From Palsa-504 sp963789225 (GTDB lineage Bacteria > Actinomycetota > Actinomycetes > Streptosporangiales > Streptosporangiaceae): a DNA stretch of 64,000 bases. The notes below the pieces were generated by a model. That model saw nothing but the letters and a program-made list of their open reading frames with translations, was not told the origin of the DNA and did not search any database. Where the stretch lies: contig CAWBKD010000026.1 in the NCBI GenBank assembly GCA_963789225.1, forward strand, positions 356,021 through 420,020, written 5' to 3'. Both the position numbers and the translations under genes were made by a program. Below, one piece after another: positions 43,631 to 50,359 of this stretch; position 1 is the first letter of the stretch; every line of letters starts with the position of its first letter.

Positions 43631-43834
43631 CTGGTAGAGACGCTAGTCGCCGCCATCGCCGAGGAGCTGGCCGGCGAGGCCAAGCCGGAGACGGCTGAGG
43701 CGATCAGGAAAGCCATCGTCGACGTCACCCACCACCAGCCGAACGAGGCTGACATCAACCGGGTCAGGGCCAGCCTGGCGGGCGGCGGCTGGCCCCTGGA
43801 GAAGCCGAGCCTGGAGCACCGGCCTAATCCCTGA
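43631..43834 (+). CDS. Small acidic/helical protein, non-standard start
   Basis: A 67-codon frame, LVETLVAAIAEELAGEAK through THHQPNEADINRVRASL to a TGA, with clear protein-like composition and helical pattern. In-frame ATG, GTG or TTG is absent from the preceding stop onward; CTG 43631 is the best start, with GGCAGG just before. Could be expressed from CTG or be a fragment. Not recognised. Confidence 0.4.
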   Translation: MVETLVAAIAEELAGEAKPETAEAIRKAIVDVTHHQPNEADINRVRASLAGGGWPLEKPSLEHRPNP

Positions 43835-43842
43835 GCTGCCCC

Positions 43843-44811
43843 CTACAGCCGGCGGGACCAGTTCTGGCCGACGAGATCGTGCCCGAAACTGTGGTGCATG
43901 GTCTCGTCGTCCAGCGTGAACCCGGCCCGCTCGTAGATCCGGCGCGCGCCGGCCAGCACGTCGTTGGTCCACAACGTGATGGCGGAGTACCCGGCCCCGC
44001 GGGCAAACCTGAGCACCTCCTCGACCAGCCGGGCTCCGATCCCGAGGCCCCTGGCCCACGGCTCCACGAGCAGCAGCCGCAGCCGCGCGGTGGTGGCGTC
44101 CTCCCGCACGCAGAACACGCACCCGGCCGGCGCGCCGTCCACCTCGGCGATCCAGGCCGCCTCGGCCGCCGGGTCCCTGCGATCGACGTAATCCGCCACG
44201 ATCCTGGCCACGAGCGCCTCGTAGGAGGCGTCCCAGCCGAACTCCTCCGCGTACAGGGCCGCGTTCCGCTGCACGACCCAGCCCAGGTCGCCGGGGCGAG
44301 GGGCCCGCAGCAGGTAGGCGCGCGGCGGCGGAGATTGCGTGAGGACGGCGGTGATGACGCGCATGGCCTCGAGGAGCTTGCGCCGGTCCTCGTCGCGGAC
44401 GTGTGCCAGCATGTCCCTGGTCTGGGCGGCGGACCTGGCGTCCAGGCCCGCGACGGCGGCCCGGCCGGCGCCGGTCAGGGCGATGATCTGGCGGCGCCCG
44501 TCGGCGGTCGAGCGCTGGCGGGTGATGAGCCCGTCGGCCTCGAACCGGCCCAGGATGCGGCTCAGGTACCCGGCGTCGATGTCGACTACCCGGCGCAGGT
44601 CGGCGACCTCGCTCGCGTCGCGCTGGCCCAGCTCGAACAGCAGCCTGGCCTCGGTGAGCGAGTACGGGGTGTCGAGGTACTTGCCGCGCAGCAGTCCGAT
44701 CACGTTCGTGTAGAACCGGTTGAAGGCGCGTACCGCCGCTACCGCGGCGTCGTCGGCCTCGCTAAGCCCGATGGTCCCCGTGGCCGGGTCACTCGCCGTC
44801 AGTTCGCTCAT
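43843..44811 (-). CDS. MarR-GNAT fusion protein
   Basis: A 322-aa protein. Residues 15-150 are a MarR winged helix (YSLTEARLLFELGQRDASEV, IDAGYLSRILGRFEADGLIT, STADGRRQIIALT). Residues 165-320 are a GNAT acetyltransferase (LLLVEPWARGLGIGARLVEE, acetyl-CoA loop; IYERAGFTLDDET). This pairing is known in actinobacteria and probably acetylates a metabolite that MarR senses. ATG at 44811 preceded by GGGGTGA. Confidence 0.92.
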   Translation of the reverse strand: MSELTASDPATGTIGLSEADDAAVAAVRAFNRFYTNVIGLLRGKYLDTPYSLTEARLLFELGQRDASEVADLRRVVDIDAGYLSRILGRFEADGLITRQRSTADGRRQIIALTGAGRAAVAGLDARSAAQTRDMLAHVRDEDRRKLLEAMRVITAVLTQSPPPRAYLLRAPRPGDLGWVVQRNAALYAEEFGWDASYEALVARIVADYVDRRDPAAEAAWIAEVDGAPAGCVFCVREDATTARLRLLLVEPWARGLGIGARLVEEVLRFARGAGYSAITLWTNDVLAGARRIYERAGFTLDDETMHHSFGHDLVGQNWSRRL

Positions 44812-44838
44812 CGCCGTCACCCCGGTATTTGATAATCG

Positions 44839-44851
44839 TTGCCTAAGTCAA
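44839..44851. promoter_or_regulatory. MarR-type operator
   Basis: Imperfect palindrome TTGCCTAAGTCAA (5 of 6 pairs), just downstream of the -10 of the marR-GNAT promoter and 28 bp before its start codon. Position fits autorepression. Confidence 0.5.
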
Positions 44852-44853
44852 GA

Positions 44854-44882
44854 TATATACATGCCTTCAGCAATGATTACAA
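44854..44882 (-). promoter_or_regulatory. Promoter of the marR-GNAT gene
   Basis: On the minus strand TTGTAA, 17-bp spacer, TATATA. Clear departure from the surrounding base composition. Confidence 0.55.
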
Positions 44883-44932
44883 GGTTCTCTAGGATGGGAA
44901 ACTGACCGGTCGGCGGAGGAAGGGCGGCAGGG

Positions 44933-45982
44933 ATGCGGATGCGGACGCTCGGTGGTACCGGGATCAAGGTGAGCCCGTACTGCCTCGGCGCGATGATGTT
45001 CGGCGCGTGGGGCAACACCGATCACGACGAGAGCATCCGGATCATCCACGCCGCGCTGGACGCCGGGATCAACTTCGTCGACACCGCGGACGCGTATTCG
45101 GCGGGGGAATCCGAGCAGATCGTCGGTAAGGCGCTGGCCGGCCGGCGCGACGACGTGGTGCTCGCCACCAAGGCGAACTTCCCGATGGGCCGGGATCCCA
45201 ACATGCGGGGCAACTCGCGGCGCTGGATCGTCAGGGAGGTGGAGAACAGCCTCCGCCGGCTCCAGACCGACTACATCGACCTGTACCAGATCCACCGCCC
45301 GGACCCCAGCACCGACATCGACGAGACCCTGTCCGCGCTCTCGGACCTGGTCCGCAGCGGTAAGGTCCGTGCGATCGGCTCCTCCACGTTCCCCGCCGAG
45401 CAGATCGTCGAGGCGCAGTGGGCCGCGCAGAGCCGCGGCCACATGCGGTTCCGCTGCGAGCAGCCACCCTACTCGATCCTGGTCCGCGGCATCGAGGGGC
45501 ACGTGCTGCCCACCTGCCAGAAATTTGGCATGGGCGTCATCGTCTGGAGCCCGCTGGCCGGCGGCTGGCTGACCGGCCGCATCCGGCGGGAGACCGACAT
45601 CGACATGACCAAGGGCCGCGCGCAGCGGCTCCCCCTGCGCTTCGACCCGTCGCTGCCGGGCAACGTGGCCAAGCTGGCGGCCGTCGAGGAGCTCATCAAG
45701 ATCGCCGCCGACGCGGGGTACCCGATGATCCACATGGCGCTGGCGTTCGCGGTCGGGCATCCCGCGGTGACCTCGGCGATCATCGGGCCGCGGACCATGG
45801 ACCAGCTCACCGACCTGCTGGCGGCGGCCACCGTGACGCTGGATGACGAGGTGCTCGACCGGATCGACCAGGTGGTGCCGCCGGGCGTCACGCTCAACCC
45901 CGCAGACGACGGCTGGCAGCCGCCCGTGCTCGGCGACCCCGCCGCCCTGCGCCGCCCGCTGTCCGCCCGGGCCGCTAGCTAA
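44933..45982 (+). CDS. Aldo/keto reductase
   Basis: A 349-aa NADPH-dependent TIM-barrel reductase: MRTLGGTGIKVSPYCLGAMM, NFVDTADAYSAGESEQIVGK (catalytic Asp and Tyr), LATKANFPMG (Lys), DLYQIHRPDPSTDIDETL (His), and IIGPRTMDQLTDLLAA for cofactor binding. Divergent from the marR-GNAT gene, which may control it. Its TAA lies in the first unit of a 17-bp repeat. Confidence 0.93.
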   Translation: MRMRTLGGTGIKVSPYCLGAMMFGAWGNTDHDESIRIIHAALDAGINFVDTADAYSAGESEQIVGKALAGRRDDVVLATKANFPMGRDPNMRGNSRRWIVREVENSLRRLQTDYIDLYQIHRPDPSTDIDETLSALSDLVRSGKVRAIGSSTFPAEQIVEAQWAAQSRGHMRFRCEQPPYSILVRGIEGHVLPTCQKFGMGVIVWSPLAGGWLTGRIRRETDIDMTKGRAQRLPLRFDPSLPGNVAKLAAVEELIKIAADAGYPMIHMALAFAVGHPAVTSAIIGPRTMDQLTDLLAAATVTLDDEVLDRIDQVVPPGVTLNPADDGWQPPVLGDPAALRRPLSARAAS

Positions 45983-46019
45983 CCAGCACCGCCGGCTAAC
46001 CAACACCGCCGGCTAACCA
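45979..46019. repeat. 17-bp triplicate spanning two convergent stop codons
   Basis: CTAACCAGCACCGCCGG, then a copy with one change, then a partial third. The TAA of the aldo/keto reductase is in unit one and the complement of the TAG of the Clp-N gene in unit three. Confidence 0.8.
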
Positions 46020-46768
46020 GCGCGGCGCTTTTCCTCGCCCAATCGCTTCAGTTCCGGGATCAGCCACTCCCGTGCGCGGTCCGTGGTGATGCCCAACGCG
46101 GTCAGCGTGCCGCCGCCCTGGGCATTCTCCTCCTCCAGCACGCCTAGCAAGATGTGCTCGGTGCCGATGTAGTTGTGCCCGAAGCTCAGCGCCTCGCGTA
46201 GCGCGAATTTCAGCACGTCCTTGGACCGCGAGTCGAACGGGACGTGCCCCTTATCCGGCTCGCGGGGCAGCGCCGGCGGCAGCGCCGCGGCCAGCGCCTC
46301 GCGGGCCGTCTCGGCCGAAACCCCGAGCGCGGCGATGGCCTTGGCCGCCATGCCCTCTGGCTCGTGCAGCATCCCGAGCACCACGTGTTCGGGCAGGACC
46401 TGTTCGTTCCGGCGCCTGATCGCCTCCTGGCGTGACGCGATAACCGCGCGCTTGGCGCGGTCGGTGAACCGCCCGAACTTCTCGCCCGATCCCCACAGGA
46501 TGCGGCCGAACGCCTCGTTCAGGTCGGGGCCCTTCGACACGAAGCGCTTCTGCGCGGCCTGCTTGGTGACGCCCATGGACTGCCCGATCTCGGTCCATGA
46601 AGCGCCCGACCTGCGGGCCTGGTCGACGAAGTGGCCGATGAGATGGTCGGCCAGCTCGTCGAGGGACTCGGAAATACGCACCGCCGCCGACACGTGGTCA
46701 AGCGAGGTGCCGTCTTGGCTCGTGATGTAGGTGATGAGGTCGTCGAGCCTGACCGGTTGCTGCTCCAT
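46013..46768 (-). CDS. HTH and double Clp-N domain protein
   Basis: A 251-aa protein. Residues 1-85 include a helix-turn-helix (GASWTEIGQSMGVTKQAAQK). Residues 95-245 have two Clp N-terminal repeats (HVVLGMLHEPEGMAAKAIAA and GTEHILLGVLEEENAQGGGT). There is no ATPase domain. Such proteins may link Clp adaptor function to transcription. The ATG at 46768 lies next to palindromic operators and at the predicted transcription start, so the mRNA is likely leaderless and the gene autoregulated. Confidence 0.85.
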   Translation of the reverse strand: MEQQPVRLDDLITYITSQDGTSLDHVSAAVRISESLDELADHLIGHFVDQARRSGASWTEIGQSMGVTKQAAQKRFVSKGPDLNEAFGRILWGSGEKFGRFTDRAKRAVIASRQEAIRRRNEQVLPEHVVLGMLHEPEGMAAKAIAALGVSAETAREALAAALPPALPREPDKGHVPFDSRSKDVLKFALREALSFGHNYIGTEHILLGVLEEENAQGGGTLTALGITTDRAREWLIPELKRLGEEKRRAG

Positions 46769-46769
46769 G

Positions 46770-46817
46770 CGTCAACCATAGGTTGACGGTAGGCCGATCG
46801 TCAACTCGCGGTTGACG
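46770..46817 (-). promoter_or_regulatory. Promoter with two GTTGAC palindromes
   Basis: Minus-strand -35 TTGACG (46799-46804) and -10 TATGGT (46775-46780), 18-bp spacer. Perfect palindrome CGTCAACC-ATA-GGTTGACG (46770-46788) covers the -10; a second, CGTCAAC-TCGCG-GTTGACG (46799-46817), covers the -35. The same half-site occurs four times in 48 bp. Confidence 0.7.
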
Positions 46818-46819
46818 GC

Positions 46820-47377
46820 TCAGTCGAAGTACTTGTAGAGCGATACCACCGTGCTGTCGGGACCGGTGGTAATGCTCAGCTCGTCGGCCAGTTGAGCGGC
46901 CAGCCACAGGCCGCGGCCGGATTCGGCACCGGCTGGCTCGCGCTCGCGCCGGTCGCGTGCGTCGGCCAGGCTGTCAGGAACCCCGAGGTCCCCGCCTGCC
47001 GGACCGGCGCCAGAACTCCGGAACTCCCGCACGTTGTCCAGGGGCGGCGAAGCCAGGGGGATGGTCGGGATGACCGGGGCCGTGTCGGTTATCAGGCAGC
47101 GCAGCCCGGCCCCGGTGCGGCGCAGGATCAGCCGCCCCCCCGCTCCGGCGTGCATGATGGCGTTGGCCGCGATCTCGTGGATGGCCAGGACGAAGTCGTC
47201 CACCTGAGGTCCAGAAAGGCCCGCGGCGGCGCAGCGCGCCGCCACCAGGCGGCGAAGCGGGCCGAGGTCGGACCAGCCGAAGACGGCGTCGAGCAGGTCG
47301 CCGCGGTAGCCAAGACCATCAGCCGACCACAGCCTGTCTAGAGCGCTGACGCGGGACTGAGCGATTACTTCGGTCAC
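46820..47377 (-). CDS. RsbW-like anti-sigma factor ATPase
   Basis: A 185-aa HATPase_c protein: N-box FVLAIHEIAANAIMHAGAGG, a second motif LRCLITDTAPVIP, and GRGLWLAAQLADELSI for ATP binding. The N-terminal 40 residues resemble the extension of regulators linked to MEDS-type sensors. Partner sigma or anti-anti-sigma factors are not adjacent. Upstream of the Clp-N operators on the same strand. Confidence 0.85.
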   Translation of the reverse strand: MTEVIAQSRVSALDRLWSADGLGYRGDLLDAVFGWSDLGPLRRLVAARCAAAGLSGPQVDDFVLAIHEIAANAIMHAGAGGRLILRRTGAGLRCLITDTAPVIPTIPLASPPLDNVREFRSSGAGPAGGDLGVPDSLADARDRREREPAGAESGRGLWLAAQLADELSITTGPDSTVVSLYKYFD

Positions 47378-47413
47378 GTCGGTTGCCCTTCGCTACTCCT
47401 CGTGATGCAGATG

Positions 47414-47944
47414 CTACAAGGCGTGGCGTTCCCTGTCCGGCTTTCCCGGCGTTCGGGGTCCCCCGGGCGTGTCGCGAGGCGGGGGCCCAGGCCAGACGAC
47501 CAGGACCGGGCAGATCGCGTGGTCCACGATGAACCGGCCGGCCCGGCCCAGGCTGTGCGGGCCGGGCCGCGACCGATCGCCATCGCGCGCGATGATGAGG
47601 AGGTCCGCACTCGCGGATGCAGTCACCACCGCTCGTTCGGTATTACCGTGCATTGACAGTCGATCGCAGGGGCGTCCCAGCCTGCGCGCGGCCGCCTCGA
47701 GCAGGTCGGCAGCCTGTGAGGTAGCCAGTGCATCGAGCCTGGCGCCTGGGTCGTGCCCGACGCGGCCGAACATGCCCCGGTAGGCCCCGTGGGCCGCGTC
47801 AGGCCCCGCGTCGTCCGTCACGTGCAGCAGGGTGAACGACGCATCGGCGGGCGCGAGGCTAAGTGCCGCGTCGATCGCCGCGCGCCACGTTCCTTCGCTA
47901 ACCCAGATGAATACCGAACGGGCGACGGTGTAACTGTCTGTCAC
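47414..47944 (-). CDS. Universal stress protein-like
   Basis: About 176 aa with a UspA-type fold: FIWVSEGTWRAAIDAALSLA, FTLLHVTDDAG, AADLLEAAARRLGRPCDRLS, ADLLIIARDGDRS and VDHAICPVLVVWP. The ATP-loop GxxGxxxG is reduced to GPHSLGRAGRF, so nucleotide binding is uncertain. GTG 47944 preferred, with GGAGG eight bases upstream inside the permease gene end. Confidence 0.75.
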   Translation of the reverse strand: MTDSYTVARSVFIWVSEGTWRAAIDAALSLAPADASFTLLHVTDDAGPDAAHGAYRGMFGRVGHDPGARLDALATSQAADLLEAAARRLGRPCDRLSMHGNTERAVVTASASADLLIIARDGDRSRPGPHSLGRAGRFIVDHAICPVLVVWPGPPPRDTPGGPRTPGKPDRERHAL

Positions 47945-47948
47945 CGGA

Positions 47949-49295
47949 TCAACCTCCGATACCACGCAAGGCCAGCCATAGGGCCAGCACCGCGATGATG
48001 AGCCCGGCCGGGACCGTGAGCAACCCGAGCCTGGTGAATTCGCCGAGATCCGGCGCCGACCCGTGGCGGTGGAGGGTCCGGCGCCAGAGCAACGTCGCGA
48101 GCGACCCGGTGTAGGTCAGGTTGGGGCCGATGTTCACGCCGAGCAGCACGGCGAGCACGGCGCCTGCCCCTGACGGCGCGGCCAGCGGCAGCAACACCAG
48201 GACGGCCGGCAAGTTGTTGCAGACGTTCGCCAGGGCGGCCGACAGCGCCGCGACGGCCAGCAGCGCGACCACCGACGTGCCGGCAGGCAGCAACGGCGCG
48301 AGTGCCGAGCCGAGCCCGTTGCTCACGACCGCCTCGACCACGATGCCTAGGCCGAGCACGAACGCCAGGAACGGCACGTCGGCGGCGCGGAGTACGGCCA
48401 GCGGCGTGGTGCGCCGCCTGGCGAGAGCGCGCGCGGCCAGCACCGCAGCGCCGGCGAAGGCCGCCCAGGCGGGGCTCACGCCCGCCGCGGACGCGACCAC
48501 GAAGCCGGCCAGCGTGAGCCCGACCACGACCAGCGTGAACCGCGGCAGGCCGGGGCCGTCGGCCCGCGGTACCTGGGCGCCCGTCGGCCCGGCGGACAGG
48601 TCCGCGGCGAAGAACCGGCTGAACACCACGTACTCGACGCCGATCACGGCCAGCCAGGGCAGCGCCATCAGGGCGGCGAAATGCCCGAACGCGAGCCCGC
48701 TGGCGGCGAACGCGAGCAGGTTGGTCAAGTTGGACACCGGCAGCAGCAGCGAAGCGGAGTTCGCCAGGTGCGTGCACGCGTACACGTCCGGCCGGGACCG
48801 GACGTCAACCTTGGCCGCGGTGGCGAACACCACCGGGGTGAGCAGGACGACCGTGGCGTCCAGGCTCAGCACGGCCGTGGTGACCGCCGCGGTCACGAAC
48901 ACCTGCGCGAGCAGCCTGCGCGGGCGTCCCGCGCTGGTCCTGGCCATCCAGCCACCGCAGGCCCGGAACAACCCATCGTCGTCGCACAAGTGCGCGAGCA
49001 CCAAGATCGCGGCCAGGAAGCCGATCACCGGCCCGAGCCGCCTGGCTTCCGCGACAGCCGCGCTGACCGGGATCGCCCGCGCGAGCACGAGGACCACCGC
49101 GGCGGGCACCGCTGCGACCGCCTCCGGCCAGCCGCGGGGCCTGGTCACCGCCCACGCCAGCACGGCCAGCAGCGCGATCAGGGATATCGTCTCGCCTGCG
49201 GCGGCGTTCAGTAACGTCCTCCCTCGCGGTCGCGGCCTTGATCCATCCTGCGGTATCGCCGCTCCCCGGCGGGCCAGCCGGCGCAGGAGATCCAT
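47949..49295 (-). CDS. ArsB/SLC13-type anion permease
   Basis: About 448 aa with eleven or so helices. ACTHLANSASLLLPVSNLTN and NIGPNLTYTGSLATLLWRR are paired motifs of the ArsB/NhaD/CitM group. Annotated as arsenic-like transporter in relatives but substrate is open. No arsR or arsC adjacent. Start at ATG 49295 is a choice; the upstream frame to 49361 lacks a helix or signal. Confidence 0.85.
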   Translation of the reverse strand: MDLLRRLARRGAAIPQDGSRPRPRGRTLLNAAAGETISLIALLAVLAWAVTRPRGWPEAVAAVPAAVVLVLARAIPVSAAVAEARRLGPVIGFLAAILVLAHLCDDDGLFRACGGWMARTSAGRPRRLLAQVFVTAAVTTAVLSLDATVVLLTPVVFATAAKVDVRSRPDVYACTHLANSASLLLPVSNLTNLLAFAASGLAFGHFAALMALPWLAVIGVEYVVFSRFFAADLSAGPTGAQVPRADGPGLPRFTLVVVGLTLAGFVVASAAGVSPAWAAFAGAAVLAARALARRRTTPLAVLRAADVPFLAFVLGLGIVVEAVVSNGLGSALAPLLPAGTSVVALLAVAALSAALANVCNNLPAVLVLLPLAAPSGAGAVLAVLLGVNIGPNLTYTGSLATLLWRRTLHRHGSAPDLGEFTRLGLLTVPAGLIIAVLALWLALRGIGG

Positions 49296-49381
49296 CGGGA
49301 TTGACGATAGATGGCCTGGCAGGAACCCTAGTGGCGTGACCGGGGAACAGCCTGCAGTCATTCGATGAGCGTTTCGAGCGG

Positions 49382-49519
49382 ATGACCTCCTGGCAGGCGC
49401 GGCGTAATCCCGGGGCGACCAGGCAGGAGATCGAACGCCAGACGCTGGACTACATGGCCACCATGCCGGCCTGGCAGGACCACCCGCGGGTGGCGGCTAG
49501 CCGCTCGCCGGAGTCCTGA
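49382..49519 (+). CDS. Possible 45-aa protein
   Basis: MTSWQARRNPGATRQEIERQ followed by TLDYMATMPAWQDHP, ending 23 bp inside the convergent DUF998 gene. Composition is protein-like (Trp, Met, Gln), but there is no ribosome binding site and it could be a fragment. Confidence 0.3.
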   Translation: MTSWQARRNPGATRQEIERQTLDYMATMPAWQDHPRVAASRSPES

Positions 49520-50168
49520 TCAGCCGGCCCGCGATGGCGGCGATGGCCGCCAGGGGGATGGTGACGGCCACGCGCTGCAGGATCCCCGCGTCGGCGGCAG
49601 ACGTATCGGCGGCGTACGCGACGAGGACCGCGGCGGTGGCCCCGGCGCTGGCCAGCAGCCATCCCCGCCACGGCCGCCAGTCCAGCCCGCCGGCCTCGCC
49701 CGGGTCGCCCGGGGACCCGGAATCGCGCCCGCACCGCGCGGCCAGCAGCAACTGCGCCGCGACCAGATCGACGTAGATGGCCGCGCTGATCACGTCGTGA
49801 GCGTGGTTGTGCCACGACACGCCACCGGAGGTGAGCAGCATGTGGTCGCGGCGAAGCAGTCCCGCCGCGATCGCGGCCAGGCCGGCCGCCTGGATGAGCC
49901 CGGGCGCGGCGCCCGCGCGTCCGCGCCCGCGTCCGCCCAGGGCCTCGCGCAGGGCCGCGCCGAACGCCACGCTGCACCCGCCGAGGACCAGGAATCCTGC
50001 GATCATGATCCACGGATCCCTCGCGTCGGGCGCGGCGAGCCCGCTGATCTGGATCTCGGCGGCCGGGTGCCCGGTCTGGCGCAGCGAGCCGGCGATCCAC
50101 GCGCCGGTGAAGGCGGCCGGCCCGGCGATCCCGGCCGCGGCCAGGCGGGCGGTCCAGCGTGCGGCCAT
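49497..50168 (-). CDS. DUF998 membrane protein
   Basis: A 223-aa protein with six hydrophobic segments: GPAAFTGAWIAGSLRQTGHP, PWIMIAGFLVLGGCSVAFGA, SWHNHAHDVISAAIYVDLVA and more. The H-x-x-H-D-x-x-S motif in the fourth segment is the mark of DUF998. Function unknown. Divergent from the molybdenum hydroxylase operon. Confidence 0.85.
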   Translation of the reverse strand: MAARWTARLAAAGIAGPAAFTGAWIAGSLRQTGHPAAEIQISGLAAPDARDPWIMIAGFLVLGGCSVAFGAALREALGGRGRGRAGAAPGLIQAAGLAAIAAGLLRRDHMLLTSGGVSWHNHAHDVISAAIYVDLVAAQLLLAARCGRDSGSPGDPGEAGGLDWRPWRGWLLASAGATAAVLVAYAADTSAADAGILQRVAVTIPLAAIAAIAGRLIRTPASG

Positions 50169-50359
50169 GGTACCGACGCTAACTCATCTGGCCGGAGCGG
50201 TCAGGGGGTATGTTGCGGCAGGCCCTGCGGCATCTATTGGCGTGGCTGGGTCATAATTGCCCTCGAGCGGCTTTGTGGAACCTGCGATGCTCCACCGGGC
50301 CGCTTCGGTGTAGTTTCGCTGGCGAGGGACGCTGGACTCGGAGCTGCGGAGGATCTTGC

